From Yinghuangia soli (lineage in GTDB: Bacteria > Actinomycetota > Actinomycetes > Streptomycetales > Streptomycetaceae), in assembly GCF_021502675.1 (NCBI RefSeq), contig NZ_JAKFHA010000003.1:280103-344102 (forward strand): a DNA stretch of 64,000 nt, in the 5' to 3' direction. This document shows positions 16,622 to 24,391 of the stretch, piece by piece. Position numbers and translations under genes: made by a program. The notes under the pieces are model-generated. The model searched no databases. It was not told the DNA's origin and saw nothing but the letters and a program-made list of their open reading frames with translations. Position 1 is the stretch's first letter. Each line of letters opens with the position of its first letter.

Positions 16622-17134
16622 ATGATGGCCGAACAGGACCTGATAGCCGAGCTCGTCGAGGAGCACCGCAGGATCGACAGCCTGTGCGGGCGGATCAAGG
16701 CGACGCCGTAGGGCGACCCCCGCCGCAAACACCTCGCCGACCAGATCGCCGCCGAACTGGCCGTCCACGCCCGAGCCGAAGCCCGGTTCCTGCGTCCCGC
16801 GGTCCGGCGGCGGATCCCCGAGGGGCAGGCTCTCGCCGCGCGCGAACTCGGTGGCCAGGACCGGATCGACCACCTGCTGCGGGATTTGGCCCGCCGAAGC
16901 CCCGACGATGCCCGGTTCGACGCACTGCTGTCCCAGCTGGTCGTCGACGCCCAGGACCATGTGACCGGCCAGGAGGCGCGGCTCTTCCCGAGCCTCGCCG
17001 ACGCTGCCGACACCGACGAGCTCCGCATCCTCGCGCGACGACTGCGCAGGTCCCGTCCGCGCGGACCCGCCGGCGGCCGCGTGGCCCGACCTGATCCCGA
17101 TCCCGCAGACCGACTCATGCGCCGCACCGACTGA
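16622..17134 (+). pseudogene. hemerythrin HHE gene with premature stop
   Basis: A 171-codon frame from ATG 16622 reads as a hemerythrin-like protein (IAELVEEHRRIDSLCGRI, LAVHARAEARFLRPAV, LGGQDRIDHLLRDLAR, VVDAQDHVTGQEARLFPSL) except for TAG at codon 30 (16709-16711), where relatives have a charged loop residue. The metal ligands H and E after the stop are intact, so the lesion looks recent. The intact paralogue is at 3149-3640. Reinitiation at ATG 16886 would lose half the metal site. Confidence 0.75.
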
Positions 17135-17499
17135 CGTAAGGCCGCCCCGCGTCCGATCGCCCCGCGGGTGCGGCCGCGGTTCGCAGTCAGGCGTGTGCAG
17201 CGCCATGCGAACCCCGGTGTTGGCGCCGATGCAGGGGACGATGCTCTCGGCGCTGCTGCCGAGACACCCTCCGTCGCCCTACGCAAAGCCAACGCCCCCG
17301 CCGACGGCTGAGGACGGGCGCCCCCCTGCACAAGGCGGCAGCGCGGTCCTCGGAGCCGAGGCCGGCCCAGCAGGTCCCGCACCCATGCACGCCTCTCCGA
17401 GAGTCACAGTGCGATCACGCCACGCGTTCACGGCGGCCAAGGGTGGTACTGGGCGGGAGCCGGGCGCCCGTCCCGGTGCGAGCAACCAAGGAGGAACCC
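17135..17499. other. intergenic region before the acyl-carrier-like gene
   Basis: 365 bases with no frame resembling a protein family and no marked repeat. The ribosome-binding AAGGAGG of the next gene is at 17488-17494. Confidence 0.5.
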
Positions 17500-17745
17500 G
17501 TGACCGCGTACGAGAACCGCGTCATCGCAGTCGTCGCCGACGAAACCGGCATCCCCGAGGCAGAGGTGAACGCCCGTTCGCGATTCGCCGACGACTTCGG
17601 CATGGACACCTTCGCGGTGGCCGGGCTGGCGCTGCGCGTGAGCGAGGAGTTCGAGGTTGCCTTCTCGCACGACGACATCGAAGCGTTCGACACTGTCGGG
17701 GACATGGTCGACGCGGTCAGGGAACTCGCCCCTCAGGCATCCTGA
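17500..17745 (+). CDS. acyl carrier protein-like protein with Thr at the attachment site
   Basis: An 81-residue four-helix carrier-protein fold: YENRVIAVVADETGIPEAEV, SRFADDFGMDTFAVAGLALR, SEEFEVAFSHDDIEAFDTVG, MVDAVRELAPQ. In true carriers the motif is G-x-D-S-L and the serine receives 4'-phosphopantetheine; here it is G-M-D-T-F, with ACC (Thr) at that place. Carrier function is therefore doubtful, and a regulatory or protein-binding role is possible. GTG 17500 has a strong AAGGAGG. No synthase, ketosynthase or adenylation genes are nearby. Confidence 0.75.
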   Translation: MTAYENRVIAVVADETGIPEAEVNARSRFADDFGMDTFAVAGLALRVSEEFEVAFSHDDIEAFDTVGDMVDAVRELAPQAS

Positions 17746-17963
17746 CCGCACCGCCGATTTCACTCCGAGTCGGCGCCGTCGAGCCCTGAGCCGGGACGCC
17801 TGCCTCAACGCCGGCGACCACCGTCACGCTGCCGTGCGCATCGTCGTCACCGCGGCGGCGGTGCGAACGGCAGTACGGGCGGACCGGCACGGACTGGCAG
17901 GCGCGAGGCCGCGGTCCTGCTCCTGCGACCGGGCCACGTCGACCTGCGCCGTCGGATGCCGTG

Positions 17964-18088
17964 TCAGGACCGGGGTTCGAGGTATCCGTTGTCTCCGTCG
18001 TGGCCGTCGTGGCCGTCGTGGCCGTCGTGGCCGTCGGCCTCGGCCTCGCCGAACCAGTGGCCGCCGTGGACGAGATCCCGGAAGCGTC
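17964..18088 (-). pseudogene. truncated second copy of the isoamylase early set gene
   Basis: Minus-strand reading gives FRDLVHGGHWFGEAEADG, then GHDGHDGHDGHDGDNGYLEPRS and a TGA at 17964-17966. It matches the C-terminus of the intact gene at 9042-9326 (FRYLAHGGHWFDEADADG, GHDGHNGYLEP), with the GHD unit expanded to four copies. Homology stops within the FR(Y/D)L strand at ~18088, exactly where IstB homology begins on the other strand, so an IS21-type insertion probably removed the rest. Confidence 0.75.
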
Positions 18089-18283
18089 CGCTCCCTGATC
18101 GTCACCAGTAACCGGGCTCCCAGCGACTGGTATCCCCTCTTCCCCAACCCCGTCATCGCCGAGTCACTGCTGGACCGGCTCATCAACACCAGCCACCAGG
18201 TCATCACGAACGGCCCCAGTTACCGACCGAACAAGCGCCCCAAGAACCCCGCCGACAAACCCACCAAGCCCACGATCAAGTAA
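18089..18283 (+). pseudogene. istB: C-terminal remnant of an IS21-family IstB ATPase
   Basis: About 64 codons read SLIVTSNRAPSDWYPLF, PNPVIAESLLDRLINTSH, QVITNGPSYRPNKRP and then a lysine/proline tail. This is the end of IstB helper proteins (ITSNRxxxEW..., DRLxxxxxxIxxxGxSYR). The AAA+ Walker motifs and the IstA transposase are absent. It is abutted on its left by the truncated isoamylase-set gene. A G+C-rich hairpin follows at 18295. Confidence 0.7.
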
Positions 18284-18294
18284 CAAGGGCCGCT

Positions 18295-18334
18295 CTCGGG
18301 GCCGGGGACAGAGCGTCACGACCCCGGCCCCGAG
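18295..18334. terminator. 13-bp perfect hairpin after the IstB remnant
   Basis: CTCGGGGCCGGGG and CCCCGGCCCCGAG pair perfectly around 14 bases. It lies between the plus-strand IstB tail and a convergent minus-strand gene (stop at 18384), so it can serve both. Confidence 0.65.
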
Positions 18335-18383
18335 GGGCCACCACCTCACGAGAGGCGGACGGACCGCGCAACCAGGCTCCGTG

Positions 18384-18860
18384 TCAGTCCAGGTTCCGGT
18401 TGACTCCGAACCGGCGACGCCACTCGGGGTCATTGCCGACCCTCGCGAGGAAAAGCCTGATGTCCTGAAGTTCCTCCTCCATGCCGTCGAACGCCGGGTC
18501 CGCCTGGTTGACGGGGTCGGCCAGCGGGCCGGAATAGCCCCATGATGCCGCCACCTGGGAACCCACCACGATGCTGAACCGGCAGGCGCCCGGCCGCTCA
18601 TGGGCGTCACGAACAAACCTGACGTCGTCGTCGACCCGCCAGCGCCGACTCCCCGCCTGGAACCACAAACCCGACGCGTCCGCATACACCGCACAGAACG
18701 ACGGATCGGTGCCGCCCGCACCGCTGCGCGCGTTCAGCGACACCCAGCCCACATTCCCGTCCGACTCCCCGGCAGGCCGTTCGGACAGCTCACCACTCTC
18801 GACCGAGAGTGCCCACCTTCCGGCAAAGACGTCCCAGTCCCGCAGAAAGACCGCTGTCAC
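18384..18860 (-). CDS. conserved hypothetical protein
   Basis: A 158-residue soluble protein with no recognised domain. It is rich in tryptophan and aromatics (LRDWDVFAGRWALSVESG, GLWFQAGSRRWRVDDDV, WGYSGPLADPVNQADPAFDG) and ends with an acidic helix, EEELQDIRLFLARVGNDPEW. GTG 18860 has AGGGGG upstream; the open frame starts 16 codons earlier. It neighbours the tRNA-like element, with ~220 bases between. Confidence 0.55.
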   Translation of the reverse strand: MTAVFLRDWDVFAGRWALSVESGELSERPAGESDGNVGWVSLNARSGAGGTDPSFCAVYADASGLWFQAGSRRWRVDDDVRFVRDAHERPGACRFSIVVGSQVAASWGYSGPLADPVNQADPAFDGMEEELQDIRLFLARVGNDPEWRRRFGVNRNLD

Positions 18861-19080
18861 GGCGCTACCCCCTGGCCCGGCAGGGCCCACAGTTGTCAGC
18901 CCCAGCACCCGCGTTGACCCCAGTCAACCTAACGCCAACACATGGGGACCTGGGGAATTACCTGAACTCAGGGGTGGGGAAATACGCGACCGTCGACAGT
19001 TTGCGAGTCCGGGTACTGGCGCGACTTTTGTGGCTTGGATCGGCGTCGTACGGGGTGCGCTGGACAAGCTCACAGGTCGG

Positions 19081-19206
19081 CTGCGGTACCGACGGGATTC
19101 GAACCCGCGGACAGATAGGGGCAGGTCCGCCCCGTCTCCGTCAGTCGCCGTGAGCGGGGCCTCGCCCACGTCGATTGCAATGGGCCGCTCTGCCACGGCA
19201 CCGCAG
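19081..19206 (-). ncRNA. tRNA-like element with non-canonical 67-nt centre
   Basis: Read on the minus strand, GGTGCCG (from 19202) and CGGTACC (19091-19085) form a 7-bp acceptor-like stem, which CTGC/GCAG extends to 11 bp. A D arm follows (GCAG, loop AGCGGCCCA, TTGC) with the G-G of a D loop, and a T arm GCGGG TTCGAAT CCCGT is canonical. Between D and T arms are 67 bases instead of ~22. They fold as a 12-position stem (TCGACGTGGGCG/CGCTCACGGCGA, one A-G mismatch, loop AGGCCC) and a second arm (GACGGA/TCTGTC enclosing GGGGC/GCCCC, loop GGACCT). No normal 7-base anticodon loop or encoded CCA is seen. It could be an aberrant tRNA, a tRNA-derived RNA or a degraded tRNA gene. Confidence 0.5.
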
Positions 19207-19692
19207 CCTGCGAGAATGCGCGCCATCCCGCTCCGGCTCACGGTAGAGGAGCGCCCTGTGCACAGCGAGCCTTTATCCAGAGCCGGCAACCGTTGCAGTG
19301 GGTCCACATAAGTGATGCTGTTGGCGATCTCGGCCGCCGTGTCACTCAGTGGCCCGGGGGCGTGGCCGTTTGGCGGACGGGGCGGGGGCATCCTGGGCGG
19401 GGCTGCGGTGGGGTGGCCGTGGACTTGCAGGTGCCGGCGTTCAGGTGAATGTGCTCAGCCGCGTACGCGTGGAACGCGCCTGCAGCCCAGAACTGATGAG
19501 CAGACGTTACTGACGCTCATGCATAGAGCCACGTGTGCCAGAGTCCGAGTTCCGGAGGCACCTCGGCACGAGTTCGGGAGTCGCCTCGGTCGTGCGGAGG
19601 TTGCTGTGCACGGGATTCAGAGGCACCTGGCGGGTTGACGTCTTGCGGGCCGGTCGATACTTGCGCGGGGATCAATGTGGGGAGCCTGCGCG
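19207..19692. other. intergenic region between the tRNA-like element and the transporter
   Basis: 486 bases with only weak, family-less frames on both strands. It is the only region the tRNA-like RNA could use as a promoter. I see no attachment-site duplication of the T-arm sequence within it. Confidence 0.5.
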
Positions 19693-20490
19693 GTGGACTG
19701 GTCAACGGTGGCGCTCGGGCTCGTGGCCGGGCTGCTGATCTCGGTGGCCACTGCGCCCGTAGGCGTGTCCGGGGCGGTGTTCCTGCTGCCGGTGCAGGTC
19801 AGCGTGCTGGGCGTGCCCAGTCCAGCGGTGACGCCGACGAACCTGCTCTACAACGTCGTCGCCGGCCCCGGGGCGCTGTGGCGCTACCGCAAGTCCGGGC
19901 AGCTCAGCGGTCCCCTGGCGCGCTTGTTGATCGCGGGCACGGTCCCCGGAGTGGTGGTCGGCGCCGTGATCCGGGTGTTCGCGGTCCCCGGGCCGCGCGT
20001 CTTCCGCCTGTTCGTCGCGGCGTTCCTGCTGCCGCTCGGCCTGTGGCTGTGCTGGCGCACCCTGCGCAGCCCCGCGCCTGCTCGCGGACCGGCTGGCCCG
20101 CCTTCGCCGCGCACCACGAGCAGGCTGGCGGTTGCCGTGGGTGTGGCCGGCGGCATCTACGGGATCGGCGGCGGCTCCCTGCTCGGCCCGATCCTGGTAG
20201 GCCGCGGCATGCCCGTCGCCCTCGTCGCCCCGGCGGCGCTGGCGGCGCTGGCGGCCACCTTTGTCACGTCCGTGGTCGGGGCGGCGACGTTCGCGCTGCT
20301 GTCTCTCGCGGCGAGCGGCGACGTCGCTCCGCACTGGTGGACCGGACTGGCCTGCGGGCTCGGCGGGCTGGCCGGCGGATACCTCGGCGCTGCCCTCCAT
20401 CCGCGCGTGCCCGAGACCGCCCTGCGGTACCTGCTGGGCTCAGTCGCCGCCGGTGTGGGCGTCCTCTACGCCGTCCAAGGTCTGCGCTGA
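19693..20490 (+). CDS. TauE/SafE-family membrane permease
   Basis: A 265-residue integral membrane protein with about eight hydrophobic helices. It opens WSTVALGLVAGLLISVATAP, continues PSPAVTPTNLLYNVVAGPGA (a conserved family loop), and repeats the fold as VGVAGGIYGIGGGSLLGPIL after a short cytosolic linker. TauE/SafE proteins export sulfite, sulfoacetate or related organosulfur anions. GTG 19693 is favoured by GGGGAG 7 bases upstream; ATG 19675 is an alternative. It stands alone, so the substrate cannot be inferred. Confidence 0.8.
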   Translation: MDWSTVALGLVAGLLISVATAPVGVSGAVFLLPVQVSVLGVPSPAVTPTNLLYNVVAGPGALWRYRKSGQLSGPLARLLIAGTVPGVVVGAVIRVFAVPGPRVFRLFVAAFLLPLGLWLCWRTLRSPAPARGPAGPPSPRTTSRLAVAVGVAGGIYGIGGGSLLGPILVGRGMPVALVAPAALAALAATFVTSVVGAATFALLSLAASGDVAPHWWTGLACGLGGLAGGYLGAALHPRVPETALRYLLGSVAAGVGVLYAVQGLR

Positions 20491-20921
20491 GATCAACAGC
20501 CGCGCGCGGCTGCCAAATCTCGTGTACACCCCACAGGAGGTCGTGCATGTTGTAGCAGCCGGACCGCACCTCCTCGCCCAGGTGGGCGCGCGCCAACTAC
20601 GCCAAGGGCGCGGCGGTTTCGGTCTCGGGCAGACCGGTGAGAGCGGCCGCGGCGGGGGCGGGGGCGGTTGTAATGGGGGATCAGACCCAAGCTGTGGAAG
20701 AAGGGCCTTCCCCCGCTTCACCCCGGCAATCTGCGTCACCGGAGGGTGTGCGTGACGTCGAACTGGCCTCCGGGCTCGAACTCCCCCTGAGCTGCTGGAA
20801 GTCCGCGAACGGCGTCCATTGGTCGTGGACGGCACGTAGCGGGACGCTGCCTCGGCGGACTCCGCGGTCTGCGCCACGGCAGTTCAACTCGTCACAACAC
20901 AAAAGGACTCGAACCGCCCCG
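20491..20921. other. 431-bp region without a supported gene
   Basis: Frames here are short and low in family resemblance. A plus-strand frame around 20671-20890 (GVRDVELASGLELPLSCWKS) reads fairly naturally but has no start-site support and no recognised domain. It may be a remnant. Confidence 0.5.
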
Positions 20922-21836
20922 CTACCCCCGGACCCCGCTCCCACCCGCCGGGCAGGGAGGCGCGTCGCCTTCGGATTCGGGGGCGAAGAAGTCGGCAAGT
21001 GCGGAGGCCAGGGCTTCGGGGGCTTGTTCGGCCACGTGGTGGCCGGAGTCGATGCCGTGTCCGCGGACGTCGTCCGCCCAGCGGCGCCACACCGCACGGG
21101 GGTCCCCGTGGAGGTCCTCCAGGTCGTCACGCAGGGACCACAGGACCAGGGTGGGGCAGGTGATGCGGGTTCCGGCGGCCCGGTCGGCTTCTTCGTGGCG
21201 GCGGTCCAGGGTCAGGCCGGCGCGGTAGTCCTCGAGCATCGCGCGCACCACGCGCGGATCGCGTACGGCTCGGCGCCACTCGTCGTGGTTCTCCCGGCCC
21301 ATGGTCTCGGGGTCGCCGCGGTATCAACTGTCGGGATCGGCGGTGATGACCCGCTCGGGGACGTCCGGCTGCGCGAAGAAGAACCAGTGCCACCACGCGG
21401 TGGCGAACTCGGGCGTGATCCGCGACAGATGCTCGGTGATCGGCAGGCAGTCCAGGAACGCCACCCGTGAGGCGGCCGCGGGATGGTCCAGCACCAGGCG
21501 CAGCGCCACAGCACCCCCGCGGTCGTGGCCGGCGACGGCGAACCGCGGGTGCCCCAGGCGCCGCATGACCGCGACCACATCCGCGGCGACCGCCCGCTTG
21601 CAGTACCCGGCGTGGTCCGCGGTGAACTCCGGGCCCGCGGAGCGTCCGTAGCCGCGCAGGTCCGGGCACACCACCGTGTGGCCGGCCGCCACGAGCAGCG
21701 GCGCCACCCGGTGCCAAGTCGCCGACGTGCGGGGGTGCCCGTGCAGCAGCACCACAGGCGGCCCCTCGCCGCCGAAGCGGACGAACACCGCCGCCTCGCC
21801 CACGTCGAGCCGCGTCTCCTCGAAGCCCTCGAACAC
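20922..21836 (-). pseudogene. haloacetate dehalogenase-like alpha/beta hydrolase with in-frame TGA
   Basis: A 305-codon frame reads as a fluoroacetate/haloacetate dehalogenase-type hydrolase: VVLLHGHPRTSATWHRVAP, DLRGYGRSAGP, nucleophile Asp in VAGHDRGGAVALRL, LDCLPITEHLSRITPEFA, WWHWFFFAQPDVPERVI, and late catalytic His in IDSGHHVAEQAPE. It is broken only at 21324-21326, where DPDS-stop-YRGDPE replaces an expected Trp (TGG to TGA). GTG 21836 has AGGAGG 5 bases upstream. A single substitution suggests recent inactivation or a sequencing error. Confidence 0.8.
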
Positions 21837-21995
21837 CCCGACCTCCTCGCCGACTGCAGGGCCATGTACCTGCCCGTGTGCAATGTGGGACTCACCGGCA
21901 GCCCCCGGTCGCCGGCATCGCCCCGCCGGCCCCGCGACAGGGGAGTGTCGACGCCGGACCTCCGGTCCAGGAAACGGCGCGACCACGAGGGCCGG

Positions 21996-22178
21996 TCAGT
22001 CGTCGGTTTCCACGACGGACGCGCCGGCCGCGTTGGCCTTCACCGACTCGATGCCCTGCAGACACGCGCTCTTGGTCGTGTACCCCTCGCCGACGGCGAT
22101 GATCTCGCCGTTCGCCGCCTTGAGCCGGAACCGGTGCTGACCGGAATGGTCCAGGTACACCTCGAACTTGGCCGACAT
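21996..22178 (-). CDS. DUF1508 (YegP-like) small protein
   Basis: A 60-residue protein made of one DUF1508 unit: SAKFEVYLDHSGQHRFRLKA, ANGEIIAVGEGYTTKSACLQ, GIESVKANAAGASVVETDD. YegP-type proteins are small beta-beta-alpha domains of unknown function, abundant in stress conditions in several bacteria. AAGGAG sits 6 bases before ATG 22178. A decayed copy is at 16232-16403. Confidence 0.88.
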   Translation of the reverse strand: MSAKFEVYLDHSGQHRFRLKAANGEIIAVGEGYTTKSACLQGIESVKANAAGASVVETDD

Positions 22179-22843
22179 GGCAACTCCTTCGCGACGACTG
22201 TCAGGGGACTGGGCCGTGCAGCCGACGCCCGAAGTCCGGCGCCGACCGCTGCCGACCGCCTGCCGACCCTGCCCCGTAACCGCCACGGCATGCCGCCGAT
22301 CCGCGGTCCAAAGCAACCACACGTGCGACGCGGCCGAACCGCGCGTGCCGCGCGGACTTGCGGCAGAGGTGCGGCCGCCACCGCGATGGCGCCCGTCCCG
22401 CACTGGCGCGCCCTGCCCGACGAGGGCGGCGGCCCCGGATACGGGCACGGTTGAACCCACCGCCGGGCAGTACACCGATGCCGAGGACGCCAACCGCGGC
22501 CTCCACGCCTCGCTGGTCCGCATCACCACTGCCTGACCCGCTGCTGCCCGCATCTTCGGTGCCGCCGCCAGATTGGGCATGAACGGCATGAAAACCGAAC
22601 ATCAGTGGTGCATGAGGCTGATCCGCTCACTGGCCACCCCCGCCCCTCCCCGCTCCCGGGCCGCCGCCCCGCCGCGGTCCCGGCTACGGGCCGCAGTGCA
22701 CAGGGCGATCTCCTTCGTGCGCCGAGGGGACTACGCGCCTTCGGTCTGACCCGTGCCAAGGATCAGACCCGGCCGGGGCGGACCGATCGCGCGGCGGGGT
22801 GCCCGACGCGGGCCCGGATGCCGTACGCGGGCGCGGGGCGTGG
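22179..22843. other. 665-bp region without a supported gene
   Basis: No frame here has both a ribosome site and family resemblance. A short plus-strand frame ending at 22536 (QYTDAEDANRGLHASLVRIT) looks protein-like and may be the tail of a lost gene. No strong repeats were seen. Confidence 0.5.
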
Positions 22844-23071
22844 TCAGGCCTGGAGTACGGAGTCGTCCTCGGTGCGGGCTCCCGAGAGCCGGAACCGGGC
22901 GGCGATCAGGGCGGCGTCGACGTCGGAGGTCCCGGTCGACACGCACAGCGTGTACGCCAAGTCCTCCTGGCGGCGGCGTACTTCCTCGGTGCCCTGCTCG
23001 GCGCCCAGCAGCGCCAGCGCCTCGTACTCGTCGACCATGGCCGTGAGAACGGCAGGGTGGGCCAGCAGCAT
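22844..23071 (-). CDS. DUF5133 protein
   Basis: A 75-residue streptomycete-type small protein: LLAHPAVLTAMVDEYEALAL, EEVRRRQEDLAYTLCVSTGT, SDVDAALIAARFRLSG. This layout, with the conserved AYTLCVSTGT, is that of DUF5133, a family restricted to Streptomyces relatives; function is unknown. GAGGAGG precedes ATG 23071. It supports the taxonomic placement. Confidence 0.8.
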   Translation of the reverse strand: MLLAHPAVLTAMVDEYEALALLGAEQGTEEVRRRQEDLAYTLCVSTGTSDVDAALIAARFRLSGARTEDDSVLQA

Positions 23072-23427
23072 CGCACGCCTCCTCGAATGACGGGGGCGCC
23101 CCGTCGTCAGGGCGCCGTGCGCCGGTACTGCTACCCGACCATCAGACGATCACACCGCCGAGTTCGCGCGCCGTGCCGGACCGAGCCGGACGCCGCCTCG
23201 ACGGCGCGGGGGCGGCCCATTGGCAGCAGTGGCCCTCGACTTCTCCGCGTAAAGCAGAACCGACGGATTCGTCGCAGAAGGCCATGCTCCCCTGCCGCGC
23301 CCGTCGGTGAACAGTCAGCGCATTCCCGTCGCATATGCGAAATCCACACCGTGCGACGGAAAAGTAGGTCATGGGCCGGGGTGGGACCAAACTTTTGGCC
23401 CCACCCCGATTCACGCCATCCCCGGTC
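23072..23427. other. intergenic region with terminator hairpin
   Basis: 356 bases between two minus-strand small genes. Its only clear element is the hairpin at 23377-23408; the frames present match nothing. Confidence 0.55.
23377..23408. terminator. 15-position hairpin after the hydrophobic peptide gene
   Basis: CGGGGTGGGACCAAA and TTTGGCCCCACCCCG pair at 14 of 15 positions around a CT loop. It lies 19 bases beyond the stop of the minus-strand peptide gene. Confidence 0.65.
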
Positions 23428-23598
23428 CTACCAGCGGTACCAGCGGCCCTTACGGCCCCCGTGGCCAGCCGGCCGGATGATGAAGCCGAGCAGCCAGACC
23501 GCCAGAACGATCACCGCGATCCACCACAGCGCCTTCAAAGCGAATCCGGCACCGAACAGAAGCAGGGCGAGCAACAGAACGACTATCAGGGGAACCAT
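23428..23598 (-). CDS. 56-residue hydrophobic membrane peptide
   Basis: A small gene encoding VPLIVVLLLALLLFGAGFAL, KALWWIAVIVLAVWLLGFII, then a basic tail RPAGHGGRKGRWYRW. This gives two membrane helices (or one kinked hairpin) with a cytosolic Arg/Trp end. The same type of peptide is widespread in streptomycetes as an unassigned hydrophobic protein. GGAGG lies 8 bases before ATG 23598, and a hairpin follows the stop. Function unknown. Confidence 0.8.
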   Translation of the reverse strand: MVPLIVVLLLALLLFGAGFALKALWWIAVIVLAVWLLGFIIRPAGHGGRKGRWYRW

Positions 23599-23664
23599 AG
23601 TTATCAACCTCCGAACCCGCGTCTGCCCGGCTGAAGCCCCTGCATTCCCGGGTTTTCCGAAATT

Positions 23665-23868
23665 TCAGACCCGCATAGCCTTGCTGTGCCGGTAGGCCTC
23701 GGTGAGCATCATCAGGACGCGCGGGTGAATGCCGACGGCTGCGGCCAAGCCGTCGTCCACCTTGGCGTCGCGCGCCTCGTAGGCGGCGGCGCCGGGTGCG
23801 GGGGCGGGTGCGGGTGCGGGTGCGGGTGCGCCGACGATCATCCTGCGCAGGCACTGCCGCGTAATCAT
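23665..23868 (-). CDS. possible small hypothetical protein with Ala-Pro repeat
   Basis: A 67-residue frame: MITRQCLRRMIVG, an APAPAPAPAPAPG tract coded by 6-base repeats near 23800-23830, then AKVDDGLAAAVGIHPRVLMM and LTEAYRHSKAMRV. GAGGAG lies about 9 bases before ATG 23868. No family is recognised. The C-terminal half is helical and plausible as protein. Confidence 0.4.
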   Translation of the reverse strand: MITRQCLRRMIVGAPAPAPAPAPAPGAAAYEARDAKVDDGLAAAVGIHPRVLMMLTEAYRHSKAMRV

Positions 23869-24391
23869 CGCGGTCGACTCCTCGGGAGGCTCACGCGACG
23901 CTTCCGGGGCGCCGCTCCTGGTCATTCGGATCGGGCTGGACGCCGACACTCCGGACGACGTCGTGGCGGCGGGCCGGTGCATCCGCAAGTTCCCGCACAC
24001 GGGCACCGGTTACCAGTTCTACCGAGCGGACTCGTTCCAGGCGTACGTCGACCTCGGCCGGTCAAGCGTCGCCACGGGCCTGCGCGCGCCCGACGTCCAA
24101 GCCGCCCTCGACGGGCTGCCCTGCGACGCCTCGCCGCGGCCGGGCACAGGGGGGACGGTGTAGGAGCGCAGCCGGTCGACCACTCCCCGGGTACGCACCC
24201 GTCCTCGGACCCACCCTGGACCACGTCGTGCACGCATTCGCCGTCGCGCGCCGGCCTGGCTCGCGGCACCGGGAGCGGGCGACACACCTCGGTGCAATGC
24301 GGCTCCTGGCCGTGCCTCAGCCACACGTGCTGTCGATTTGCGCCGCCAGGCCGAAAAGGCCGACAAAGCGCGGGGGTGTTAGAAAGAAGAG
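23869..24391. other. 523-bp region before the phosphatase gene
   Basis: A plus-strand frame ending at 24163 (IGLDADTPDDVVAAGRCIRK, GYQFYRADSFQAYVDLGRSS) has protein-like composition but only a GTG at 23963 without a ribosome site. It may be a remnant. The phosphatase leader near 24374 carries GGGTGTTA. Confidence 0.45.

Noticed and set aside
17500-17745. Start of a polyketide or nonribosomal peptide cluster
   Set aside because: The carrier-like protein is alone, lacks the serine, and no synthase genes are near.
16200-18334. Prophage or integrative element boundary
   Set aside because: Only an IstB tail is present; no integrase, attachment repeats, structural or conjugation genes were seen.
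19084-19202. Ordinary tRNA-Cys reading of the tRNA-like element (TTGCAA resembles a GCA anticodon loop)
   Set aside because: TTGC is needed for the D stem, and no 5-bp stem can be formed around a 7-base loop there; the centre is about 45 bases too long.
21324-21326. TGA in the dehalogenase-like gene as possible readthrough or recoding
   Set aside because: It replaces an ordinary Trp, and nothing downstream suggests a recoding signal; nonsense mutation or sequence error is simpler.
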